DNA of 54,522 nucleotides from Methyloceanibacter superfactus (GTDB lineage Bacteria > Pseudomonadota > Alphaproteobacteria > Rhizobiales > Methyloligellaceae): contig NZ_LPWF01000005.1 in NCBI RefSeq assembly GCF_001723305.1, positions 1 to 54,522 of the forward strand. Direction: 5' to 3'. The notes beneath the pieces are model-generated. The model made no database searches. It was not told the DNA's origin and saw only the letters and a program-made list of their open reading frames with translations. Both the position numbers and the translations under genes were made by a program. This document shows, piece after piece, positions 1 through 7,926 of this stretch (its first letter is position 1; each line of letters begins with the position of its first letter).

Positions 1-16
1 TAAAACAATCGCCGGA

Positions 17-79
17 TGCGGGGCGCCGAGAGGCTGCCCTATCACTGCAGTAGGATCGCAGGCTCTCCGGCGCCCCGCA
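17..79. repeat. Imperfect inverted repeat at left edge
   Basis: A 16-base arm at 17-32 and a 17-base arm at 63-79 are reverse complements apart from one extra base, separated by about 30 bases. It could fold into a GC-rich hairpin. No T-run follows on either strand, so it is not a convincing terminator. No gene is supported in bases 1-248, so its owner is unknown. Confidence 0.45.
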
Positions 80-248
80 GTCCTCAAGTTCTTTGGGAGG
101 GATGGCTCTTTGACAGGACTCGCGCGGTCACGCGGCGAGACGATGAAGCACGCCTACCAGCGGAAGGAGAGCTCGGCGACGGGTCCGTGCAGAACCGCGT
201 CGATGCCGGTGTCGTGACCGAGGAAGGTTCCTTTCCAAGTCTCGCCCT

Positions 249-1331
249 CTACCACCGAAGATTGACGCCCAAGAGCGGTCCGTGCATCACGACGTCGAGA
301 ACGTTTTCTCCGTAGGCACTTTCCTCGCTGTAATCGACGGCGAGCGCACGATAGCCGATCACCGTGTGGAGCGGCGTTCCGAAGCAATTGACGTCGAAGC
401 CGTAGGTGGCGACGACCTGCCACGAGAAATCGCTGCCGACGCCGAACCCTCCGACATCTCCTTCGAGGGTCAATTCCTTGTTGTCACCAAAGCCGTGCCG
501 GAGACGCCCCCCGATAAAGGGGTCGACCCATTCGAGGTCGCCGGTGCTGGCAACCGCCACCGCCCGATCGAGCTCTATCTTTACGCTTCGATCCACGGTA
601 ATGTTTTTGCCTGGTCCGAACCGCTTATCGATCGCACGCTTTATGAGATTTGCACCTCGGCGATTGAGCTTGAAGCCGCGCTGGCGAAGAACGCGCTTAA
701 CGACATCGCGAGGATCGAAAGTCGCTGTCGCGGTAACGTCGACAGTGAGGTCGCCAGTTAAATTGACCGTGCTGTCCACGGACTGGTTCCAATAGCGCAC
801 ACCGCCCAGCATATCGAACGCCGTGTGAGAGGACGCGTTCGACCAATTGGCGACTTCGAACCCGGCGCCTGATTGGATGATGGTCGACTCGTAGTCGAGC
901 TGTGCGTTGGACTTGATGCTCAGATTCGCGTCGACAGTGACGTCGACATTGGGAAACTTCGAGGGACGTCCGGCGCCCTGTCGATTGAAGTCGTTTTTTG
1001 CGTGACCGGGAAAGCCGAGGTCCATCCACACGACATCGGTGAAGAACGAAAACGCACCCTTACGCGCCTCGACGTAGCCCATCAAAGCGAGGAGCGAGTC
1101 GCTCTTCTCGACGATATCGATGAAGCTCGCATCGATGTCGACGGTGTGTCCCCGAGCTGTAACGTCGCCGTTAACGCCTGTCACCCAGGCGTAGGGCGTG
1201 AAGCTGAACTGCCACTGGTTTGACTGCGGGGCCGAATAGCCTGGGTCCAATGCGGTGTCGCCCCTGGCATACGCCGCGAGCGGAAACGCGCCGACAAGCG
1301 CGCAGACGCCGACTGCTTTCAACCACGTCAC
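249..1331 (-). CDS. Predicted outer-membrane beta-barrel protein
   Basis: The product is a 360-residue exported protein of unknown function. The first 22 or so residues form a signal peptide (basic start, hydrophobic core, AYA before the cut). The mature part alternates polar and hydrophobic residues in strand-like segments and ends in the aromatic Trp of LLGVNLRW, the usual last residue of a barrel recognised by the BAM machinery. The GTG start at 1331 is chosen because a GGGGGAG ribosome site lies about 10 bases upstream and the signal peptide begins there; the frame stays open far upstream only as a shadow of the sulfatase gene. It resembles the uncharacterised barrel proteins common in Hyphomicrobiales, but no named family is certain. 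It is transcribed in the same direction as the sulfatase, with a terminator between them. Confidence 0.7.
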   Translation of the reverse strand: MTWLKAVGVCALVGAFPLAAYARGDTALDPGYSAPQSNQWQFSFTPYAWVTGVNGDVTARGHTVDIDASFIDIVEKSDSLLALMGYVEARKGAFSFFTDVVWMDLGFPGHAKNDFNRQGAGRPSKFPNVDVTVDANLSIKSNAQLDYESTIIQSGAGFEVANWSNASSHTAFDMLGGVRYWNQSVDSTVNLTGDLTVDVTATATFDPRDVVKRVLRQRGFKLNRRGANLIKRAIDKRFGPGKNITVDRSVKIELDRAVAVASTGDLEWVDPFIGGRLRHGFGDNKELTLEGDVGGFGVGSDFSWQVVATYGFDVNCFGTPLHTVIGYRALAVDYSEESAYGENVLDVVMHGPLLGVNLRW

Positions 1332-1468
1332 GCGACCTATACTCCCCCCAAGCCCGGTTGACCGCAGAAGATAGTGCGGGCCGAACGGGGACGCTTGCCA
1401 TTTCACGCCGCGCCGCGGGACATTTCGAAGTCCTGTTGCGTGAAGGCCACAGACTCGGCGGCGGCGGC

Positions 1469-1501
1469 AAAAAAAAGGGGCGCCCCGGAAGGCGCCCCTT
1501 T
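1469..1501 (-). terminator. Rho-independent terminator of the sulfatase gene
   Basis: An 8-bp perfect GC stem (1477-1484 with 1491-1498) with a 6-base loop is followed on the minus strand by eight T. It lies 25 bases past the sulfatase stop. On the plus strand only three T follow, so it acts mainly on the minus strand. Confidence 0.85.
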
Positions 1502-1525
1502 CAAGCTTTGCGGACCCGGCCGGTT

Positions 1526-3285
1526 CTACGGCTGGACGCGGCCGAAGCCGTGCTTCCTGATCCAAGCCTTGGCCGCCATCTCGCCCTCGGGGACGAGGTC
1601 GTAAAGCGGCGGATTGTTGGACAGGAAGCCGATCTTGAACTGCGGCGGATATTCGAACAGTTCCTTCATGTACCAGCCGGCGGTCGACCCCAGCGGCACC
1701 GCCATCGGGATGTGCCGGATGCCGATCGACGCGTCCTCTTGCGGGTTGGTGTAGAGGTTGAAAACGATGCCACCGCCTGTGTCGGTGAAGATCGAGCCCG
1801 AGAAGCCGCCGATATCGCCCTTCTGCACGACGCCGTTCTCGATCTCGCCGGTGACGACGCCCTTGAACTCGTCGATGCGAACCGCCGCGTAATATTGGTT
1901 CAAGGTGTAGATGCGGCTGCGCCGCGCCGACAGTCCATTGTCGGCGACGAGGAAGGACGACTGGTCGACGCCGTCGATATAGGTCTTCTCGGGGAACAGC
2001 CCGGCCAGCTTGGCGCCGGGATAGCCGGCCAGCGCCAACGTGGTCGGCAGGATGTCGGCGAGGTCGAACAGTTGGTCGGACTTGCGCGGCGCGATCATGC
2101 CCTTCCAGTAGACGAAGGTCGGCACGCGCACGCCGCCTTCCCAGGCCGAGCCCTTGCAACCGCGGAACGGCGTGCGTCCGTGGGGCGGGATCTCGCATTC
2201 GGGGCCGTTGTCGGAGGTGAAGATGACGATGGTGTTCTCCGCCTCGCCGATCGCCTCGAGCTTCTCCATCAGCTTGCCGAGGACGTAGTCCATGTGGACC
2301 ATGCAGTCGCTGAACGAGGTGCGGGCCATGGACTTGCCGGCCCACTCATCCGACGGATAGTTGTCGAAATGGCAGCCACGCGTGGCGTGGTAGAGGTAGA
2401 AGGGCTGCGCGCTCCCCTTCATTTTGTCGAGGAAAGCGAGGCTCGTCTCCATCCAGTGCTTGTCGAGATCCTTGATGTAGTCGAGATCGATGAGCTTGCC
2501 GTTCTCGCATTTGGTCGTGTCGGCCGGGGTGCAATGCACCTCGTAATGATCGAAGTTGTCCTCCTCCATCATCTTGAAGCGCTCGGGCGACAGCGCGACC
2601 TCGGGATTGAAGTAGATGTCGCGCCACTCGGTGTACATGTCGGAGACGCCGAGAAAGCCGACATAGTCGTCATAGCCGACATTCTGCGGCAGCGAGCCTT
2701 GGTTCTCGCCCATATGCCATTTGCCGACGCCTTGGGTGATGTAGCCCTCTTTCTTGAGGAGCGTCGGCATGGTGATGGCGCCGTCGAGACCGCCGGGCTC
2801 GCCGTACATCGGCGGACGCAGGATGCCGTGATGCAGCGGGTTCTGCCCCGTGTGGATGGTGGCGCGGGTCGGCGAGCAGGACGGCGTGGAATAAGCGAGG
2901 TGAGCGTCAGGCCCTCGCCTGCGAGCTTGTCCATCTCAGGCGTGGCATTGCCGACCGCGACACCGCCGCCGTTGAAGCCCGTATCCATCCAGCCCACGTC
3001 GTCGAGCAGGAAGATGAGGATATTGGGTTTCTTGCCGGTCTTCTCGGCCAGCGCCGCGAGCTTGTCGGCGGCGTTCTGCTCCTGCTCGGGGTGATGGATC
3101 ACCGGATACATGTTGGGCGCCGGCTTGACGGCCTTGAGATGCATGTATTGCTCGGGATGGCTGTAACCCTTCGCGGTGGTCGGGCCGGTGGCATCGCCGC
3201 GGATATTGGATTGCGCCATGGCCGGCACGGCCAATGCCAGGCTCAAGACGGCAAGGGCACAGGATTTGGCTAGGGATGGCCTCAT
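1526..3285 (-). pseudogene. Periplasmic arylsulfatase, frameshifted
   Basis: This is a formylglycine-type sulfatase of the alkaline-phosphatase fold, hydrolysing sulfate esters in the periplasm. The first 25 residues are a signal peptide ending AMAQ. Next come the metal-binding LLDDVGW near residue 95, the activation motif CSPTRA near residue 137, GKWHMG, and the second metal site TSDNGPE. The start at 3285 has an AAGGAA ribosome site. Reading breaks near 2896: the N-terminal half reads to LTLTS, and the next frame resumes as AYSTPSCSPTR if one C (plus strand) is restored. Repaired, it would be about 586 residues, normal for the family. The break lies just before the catalytic Cys, so as written no active enzyme is made. 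It may be a true recent mutation or a sequence error, since both halves are otherwise well preserved. The Cys-type enzyme needs a formylglycine-generating enzyme, which is not in this window. Confidence 0.85.
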
Positions 3286-3554
3286 CGTTGGGGGTTCCTT
3301 CGCGTCGCTATGGGAATGAATCGTCGGATGGACCATCGCAAAGGGAGGACCACCGTTCGGTCAAAGGCAAGACAAGGTTCAGTGACTGTGGATAGGGGCG
3401 CCACTCGCCGCGATTATCGCTGGGATTAGCCTGATATCAAGTCACGAGCGGACGAGGCTGTCGGAATGTCCAGGGGAAGCCGCGGCGTCCCTGCGCTAAG
3501 CGCATCAATTCCGGATGTGCGTAGGCCGGCGCTTCCGAGCTCGGGCACTAAATG

Positions 3555-3631
3555 GTACCGCTGGGGGGATTCGAACCACCGACCTCTTGATCCACAGTCA
3601 AGCGCTCTAACCAACTGAGCTACAGCGGCAC
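3555..3631 (-). tRNA. tRNA-His (GTG anticodon)
   Basis: The minus strand folds as a full cloverleaf. An 8-bp acceptor stem (GTGCCGCT with AGCGGTAC) includes the extra G-1 paired to C73 that marks tRNA-His. The D arm, an anticodon loop CTGTGGA with anticodon GTG, and a T arm with TTCGAAT follow. The 3' CCA is only partly encoded. No integrase or repeat is attached to this tRNA. Confidence 0.95.
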
Positions 3632-3752
3632 ATGGGCAATGCCTAGGCCGGGAACCTAAGCGGAGGCAAGAGCCGTTGCAAGCGGATGGCGCACCTCGCG
3701 CGCAAAGAGCGCGGCAACCGGCCGGGCACCTCTAGAACGAGGCGGCGCCATA

Positions 3753-3780
3753 GAAAAGGCCCGGGCTGGGCCCGGGCCTA
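3753..3780 (-). terminator. Terminator of the phasin gene
   Basis: A perfect 9-bp stem (3758-3766 with 3770-3778) with a TGG loop is followed by four T on the minus strand, 27 bases past the phasin stop codon. Confidence 0.75.
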
Positions 3781-3806
3781 CGCAACTACACAACGGCACT
3801 GAAACT

Positions 3807-4310
3807 TTAGGACGCCTTGCGCACGGTATCCATCGTGCGGGAGACCTGGTCCTTGATCGGCTCGGCGGTGTCGGCGGCGATCTTGGTCGTCAGCGCGCGG
3901 ATCTCGCCGGCTTGGCTGGCGAACACATCGAACTGACTGCGGATGAAGGCCGACTGAAGTTCGACGATCTCGGCAAGGTTCTTGGCAGCGGCTAGGTTCT
4001 TGGCGAGGTCGAATCCCGAGTTCAAATTGCGCTGAGCAATGTCGATCAGCTTGCGGTTGAAGGCGGTAGCGCCTTGGCCGGCCGCATCGAAGGAGCGCTC
4101 CAGCGCGTCGATCGACTCCTCCAGCGATTCCTTGCCGCGCTCATACGCTTCACGGGTCTGGTTGACCGTTTTCTCGGCGAGCATGCGAACGCTCTCCGGC
4201 ACGGTGGTATCGAGCTTGAGGGATTCGAATTCCTTGGCGGCCGTATTGAAGGTCTCGGTGATCTTCTCGGCGGCTTCCTGGGGGGTCTGGGGAATAGATG
4301 TCTCACTCAT
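3807..4310 (-). CDS. Phasin family protein
   Basis: This 167-residue protein is helical, has no signal peptide or membrane segment, and is rich in Ala, Glu and Gln. Phasins coat polyhydroxyalkanoate granules in the cytoplasm and control their size. The match lies in the amphipathic central part: PESVRMLAEKTVNQTREAYE, a helix with repeated SLEES and ALERSFD, then a C-terminal AFIRSQFDVFASQAGEI typical of the family. Of two adjacent ATG codons the second (4310) is better spaced, 7 bases, from AGAGG. The frame is open to 4427, but those codons lie upstream of the predicted transcription start near 4392. It has its own promoter and terminator, so it is probably a single-gene unit. A PHA synthase is not in view, so the granule role is inferred from the family. 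Confidence 0.85.
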   Translation of the reverse strand: MSETSIPQTPQEAAEKITETFNTAAKEFESLKLDTTVPESVRMLAEKTVNQTREAYERGKESLEESIDALERSFDAAGQGATAFNRKLIDIAQRNLNSGFDLAKNLAAAKNLAEIVELQSAFIRSQFDVFASQAGEIRALTTKIAADTAEPIKDQVSRTMDTVRKAS

Positions 4311-4391
4311 CATGGCACCTCTTTGTTGATCTCCTCGATTCGCCTCTCGGGGAATGGCGCGGTCTTGCTCATCTGGCCGCTTCTTTTTGTT

Positions 4392-4427
4392 GCACTGCAA
4401 TATAAATGGTGCAGTGCGACACTGCAA
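4392..4427 (-). promoter_or_regulatory. Phasin promoter overlapped by a TGC palindrome
   Basis: On the minus strand TTGCAG (4422-4427) and TATATT (4399-4404) are spaced by exactly 17 bases, a strong sigma-70-like promoter. A perfect 8-bp inverted repeat GCACTGCA (4392-4399) and TGCAGTGC (4410-4417), 10 bases apart, covers the -10 region and spacer, and a third CACTGCAA overlaps the -35. TGC-rich palindromes are known targets of the PHA repressor PhaR, which controls phasin genes. PhaR control here is inferred. Confidence 0.7.
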
Positions 4428-4623
4428 GAGGCAGCATGCCCAAACACGCGTCTTTTTTGCCCTGTGGACGAAATTCTGCCTTTCGCGCTATGCAATGGAC
4501 TGGATTCGCCTAAATTTAGTGGTGGAGTCGCATAAGCGCCCCAAGAGGGGGCGTCCCTAGTGGCTGAGCTGGGCTTTGTGTCAAACGCCAGAGCGAGCTC
4601 ATTTGTTCATATTGGGGCCGACC

Positions 4624-6025
4624 ATGGCCGACCTCAGACCGCGACGGCGCATCGAAGATGGGGACCGCGAGGCGCTTGAGCATATTGCGCGCGCGCTCGA
4701 GGGCCGGGTTCTGCTCGGTCCGGGGGCTATCTCCCCTGGCTCCGACAAATCCCCTGCTCCGGACCTAGCCGCTGACGAACACGCGAACCACGCCCCGACG
4801 AATGGCCGGGCGGAGGCGAAACCCATGGGCAGCCCGCTCATGCTGCCGCCGGAGTCCTTGAGACTTCTGCTCGAAGCCATGCCGGCGGCGATCGGGCTCT
4901 TGCGGGACAATGCCCTTATCTATGTCAACAGCGCCTTCGCTTACGCCTTCGGCTACCACTCACCGTCCGAACTGAGCGAGGCGGGTGGCTCGACGCCATT
5001 CTTCCCGGCGGTGCGGCGCTCCTCGGTTGCGACGAAGACAGCGGGCGCACCGGTGAAATCGATGCGCTGACCCGCTCACGCCGCGCCTCAAAGTGGTCTT
5101 CGCGCTGAGCCCGCTCGATACCGATCAAGACACGCAGGTGCTTCGTCTCATCGACCAGGCGGATCTCGATGCCGAACTCCCTGCACCGGAGACGGTGGCG
5201 GCAGCGCAAGAGCCTGAGACGCCGACGCCCGTGACGGAGATGCCCGCGCCCAAGGCCGAAACCACGCCACCGTCCGAACCGGCAATTGCGCCCGCACCGC
5301 GCCGGGCGATCGACCCCGAGGCGGCGAGCCGCCGTCTCGATTTCTTGGCCAAGGTCAGCCATGAGGTGCGGACGCCACTCAACTCGATCATCGGCTTCAC
5401 CGAGTTGATGCTGCAGGAGCGATTCGGCCCCATCGGCAATCCGCGCTATCGCGGTTACACGGAGGACATCCATCAGAGCGGCCTCTATGCGTTGAGCCTG
5501 CTCAACGACCTGCTCGACATCTCGAAGATCGAGGCGGGCAAGTTCGAGCTCGATTTCACCGCGGTGGACGTGGCCGAGGTGGTCGAGAGTTGCGTCGCCA
5601 GCCTCCAGCCGCTTGCCAAGCGCACGCGCATCGTGTTGCGGACGTCGCTCGCACAGGACTTGCCGCTCGTGGTCGCCGATCCGCGGCGGCTCAAGCAGAC
5701 GCTTCTCAACCTCCTCACCAATGCCATCAAGTTCACTACCGAAGGCGGTCAGGTCATCGTGTCCGGCACGCTGGTCGATGGCGAGCTGCGGGTGCGGGTG
5801 CGGGACAACGGCGTGGGCATGAGCAAGAATGAGATCGCCTACGCGATGCAGCCCTTCCATCAGCTCGACACGGCGCCGCGCCGGCAGTCCGGGACCGGGC
5901 TGGGACTGCCGCTCACCAAGGCACTGGCCGACGCCAATCGCGCCAGGCTCGAGTTGACCAGCGAGCCCGGTGTGGGCACGTCGGCCGACATCATTTTCCC
6001 GGCAGAGCGGCTCTTCGCCTCATAG
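4624..6025 (+). pseudogene. PdhS/DivJ-like sensor histidine kinase, two frameshifts
   Basis: This is a cytoplasmic sensor kinase of about 467 residues once repaired. A PAS-like segment lies near residues 80-120 (LLLEAMPAAIGLL, NSAFAYAFGY). It is followed by a Pro/Ala/Glu-rich linker, then the H-box KVSHEVRTPLNSIIGF with phospho-acceptor His near 246, the N-box LLNLLTNAIKF, the G1 box DNGVGM and the G2 box GTGLGLPLTKALA. The wording around the H-box (ERFGPIGN, DIHQSG, DLLDISKIEAGK) is typical of PdhS/PleC/DivJ kinases that control DivK in alphaproteobacterial cell-cycle signalling. The start at 4624 gives the N-terminus; an in-frame ATG at 4576 is less likely. Two breaks occur, near 4989 and near 5081. 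Each is explained by one missing base, and the short middle frame (DAILPGGAALLG) joins the two well. It is much shorter than true PdhS. No response regulator is adjacent. Confidence 0.8.
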
Positions 6026-6156
6026 GCGCCTCGCGCCCCCTGGCCGATTTCGCGCCAAGTGTTCTTCGCGACTGCGAAATCCTGTCATTTGTCAGACTTA
6101 TTGTAGTGCAATTACACTATTATACTAGGCATTGTCGGATAAATACTCAGTTTCTC

Positions 6157-6197
6157 GAAGCCTTCTAATGTATCTTCATTGATTAGAAGGCTTCTAA
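6157..6197. promoter_or_regulatory. Irr-like iron box within a larger inverted repeat
   Basis: TTAGAA-GGC-TTCTAA at 6183-6197 is a perfect 15-bp palindrome matching the iron-control element bound by Irr in Hyphomicrobiales. A second element, 13-bp arms at 6157-6169 and 6182-6194 with a 12-base loop, is also perfect and shares the right-hand half-site. It lies in an AT-rich 300-base leader ahead of the iron-binding-protein gene. A possible promoter, TTGACA (6223-6228) with 17 bases to a weak TTAAGC, follows downstream. Irr control is inferred from motif and context. Confidence 0.7.
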
Positions 6198-6341
6198 GTT
6201 TACTTCAGTTACGATAATCTTGTTGACAGTAGGCAAGCGCAAGCCTTAAGCGGAATAGAGGCTCTCCGGCTCTAGTCCAAGGGGAGCAAAGTCTTTCAGT
6301 CCGATACCGGGGCCTTGAACCCCGGCCATTGGAGGTCATTG

Positions 6342-7388
6342 ATGCGCTCGACACTGGCGCGCGCCGCGGCGCTCGCGATCCTCATCTCCGCTTCCGCCTT
6401 GCCCTTCGCCCGCGCCGAGACGCCGGGCGAGGTGAACATCTATTCCTACCGTCAGCCCTATCTCATCGATCCCCTGCTCCAGGAATTCACCGCGGAGACC
6501 GGCATCAAGGCCAATGTTATCTTCGCCGAGAAGGGACTGATCGAGCGGATGCAGGCCGAAGGCCGCAATAGCCCTGCGGACCTCCTGCTGACGGTCGATA
6601 TCGGCAATCTGAGCCAGGCCACCGCCGCCGGCATCGCCCAGCCCGTGGTCTCCGAGACGATCGAGGCCTCGATCCCGGCCACCTATCGCGGCGAGAACAA
6701 TGAATGGATCGGCCTCACCCGCAGGGCCCGCGTAGTGTACGCCTCCAAGGAACGGGTCAAGCAGGACTCAATCACGTATGAGGACCTCGCCGACCCGAAA
6801 TGGCGCGGCAAGATTTGCATCCGCTCGGGCCAGCACGTCTATAACGTCGCGCTGATCGCCTCCATGATCGCCCATCACGGCGAGGAATGGACGGAGCAGT
6901 GGCTGCGTGGCGTGAAAGCCAATCTCGCCCGCAAGCCCGCCGGCAACGACCGGCTGCAGGTCAAGGGCGTCTATGCCGGCGAATGCGACATCGCCATCGG
7001 CAACACTTATTACATGGGCGCGATGCTCACGGACGAGAAGAACCCCGATCAGAAGGCGTGGGCGAACTCGGTCAGCATCCTGTTTCCCAACACGGGCGAC
7101 CGCGGCACCCATGTGAACGTGTCGGGTGCGGTGCTGGCAAAGAACGCGCCCCATAAGGACAACGCGATCAAGCTTCTCGAATTTCTGGCTTCGGACAAGG
7201 GCCAGGAAATGTATGCCGAAGTGAACAACGAGTATCCGGTGAAGGCAGGCGTCCCGTGGTCGGCGTTGGTTCAGTCCTGGGGCGAATTCAAGCCGGACCC
7301 GATCTCACTCAACGAGATCGCGGCTTTGCGGAAAGCGGCAAGCGAACTGGTCGACAAGGTCGGCTTTGACGAAGGGCCAAGCTCATGA
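6342..7388 (+). CDS. fbpA: Iron(III) ABC transporter, periplasmic binding protein
   Basis: This 348-residue exported protein is the ferric-ion binding component of an FbpABC/FutA-type importer. A signal peptide ends ARAE near residue 25. The mature protein begins VNIYSYRQP, the family's first strand, and continues with the lobe pattern IKANVIFAEKG and DPKWRGKICIRSG. The adjacent tyrosines in IGNTYYMG (near residue 222) are the usual iron ligands. ATG 6342 is chosen because GGAGG sits 6 bases upstream; an earlier in-frame ATG at 6315 lies inside a GC hairpin (CCGGGG/CCCCGG) and has no ribosome site. It leads an operon with a Cys-rich unknown protein and the permease. The Irr-like box upstream suggests iron-responsive control. 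Confidence 0.9.
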   Translation: MRSTLARAAALAILISASALPFARAETPGEVNIYSYRQPYLIDPLLQEFTAETGIKANVIFAEKGLIERMQAEGRNSPADLLLTVDIGNLSQATAAGIAQPVVSETIEASIPATYRGENNEWIGLTRRARVVYASKERVKQDSITYEDLADPKWRGKICIRSGQHVYNVALIASMIAHHGEEWTEQWLRGVKANLARKPAGNDRLQVKGVYAGECDIAIGNTYYMGAMLTDEKNPDQKAWANSVSILFPNTGDRGTHVNVSGAVLAKNAPHKDNAIKLLEFLASDKGQEMYAEVNNEYPVKAGVPWSALVQSWGEFKPDPISLNEIAALRKAASELVDKVGFDEGPSS

Positions 7389-7398
7389 GGGGACAGAA

Positions 7399-7926
7399 AT
7401 GAGCTTTCATAAGAGCATCGACAAGCAGGTCGGCGCCCGGCGCGCGGCCGTTCCTGTGCGCAGCGGGGCGGAGTGGCTGGTCGGCGTCGGCTTCCGCTGC
7501 TGGCTTGCAGGATACGACACGGGCGACATCGCCTGCTGGGAAAACGGCTGGAACGAATATAACCGCTTGCTTGGACCGTCGCGGGCGAAACGTGCCGTGA
7601 CCGAGCTCGCCTGCTGGGTCAGGACGTTGCGGTCCACGGCCTCTCGCAAGATCGAGTATTACCCGTTCGGCTGCTCCGGCTTCTGCCCTGACGAGTGCAT
7701 GGCCATCTCGCTGATCGCCGCATCCCAGCATCATCGCTGTCCGGCCATGCAAGCTTGCGCGCTGGCGCTGACGGGCTCGGAGCTCGTGGAGCCGGTGATC
7801 GACGCGGCCAATGCCTTCGCCGACGCGCTCCAGGAAGCCGATCAGCGCTTGTCGCAGGAGGCGGTTGCCGCCCTCATGGCGCCCCAGCGCAAGGCCGGCG
7901 GGGACGTTTTCGCTGACCGGCGCTAA
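7399..7926 (+). CDS. Cys-rich protein of unknown function in the iron operon
   Basis: This 175-residue soluble protein has no signal peptide. It has several cysteines: ACWENGW, ACWVRTL, the cluster CSGFCPDEC and a later RCPAMQAC. Such spacing could bind a metal or Fe-S centre, but that is inference. An alpha-helical C-terminal half (AANAFADALQEADQRLSQE) follows. The ATG at 7399 has an AGGGG site 7 bases upstream and lies 10 bases after the fbpA stop, so the two genes are translated from one message. Its 3' end overlaps the probable start of the permease gene. I recognise the sequence only as a conserved hypothetical protein near iron transport genes and give it no function. Confidence 0.75.
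   Translation: MSFHKSIDKQVGARRAAVPVRSGAEWLVGVGFRCWLAGYDTGDIACWENGWNEYNRLLGPSRAKRAVTELACWVRTLRSTASRKIEYYPFGCSGFCPDECMAISLIAASQHHRCPAMQACALALTGSELVEPVIDAANAFADALQEADQRLSQEAVAALMAPQRKAGGDVFADRR

Noticed and set aside
1332..2345. Long minus-strand open frame running upstream of the barrel gene
   Set aside because: This part is a second-frame shadow of the sulfatase gene (Arg/His/Gly-rich). The signal peptide and ribosome site place the true start at 1331.
1220..3094. 624-codon plus-strand open frame
   Set aside because: It lies antisense to the sulfatase, has the Arg/Val/Ala composition of an antisense GC-rich shadow and no recognisable domain, and the minus strand clearly codes.
3555..3631. 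tRNA-His as a second integration site
   Set aside because: No integrase is nearby and no second copy of its 3' end was found in the window.
4541..4560. Hairpin GCGCCCC/GGGGGCG before the kinase gene as a terminator
   Set aside because: No T-run follows on either strand and no gene ends just before it.
4980..5095. Programmed frameshifting in the sensor kinase
   Set aside because: Two breaks within 100 bases without slippery heptamers, and the same one-base-missing pattern in unrelated genes, make programming unlikely.
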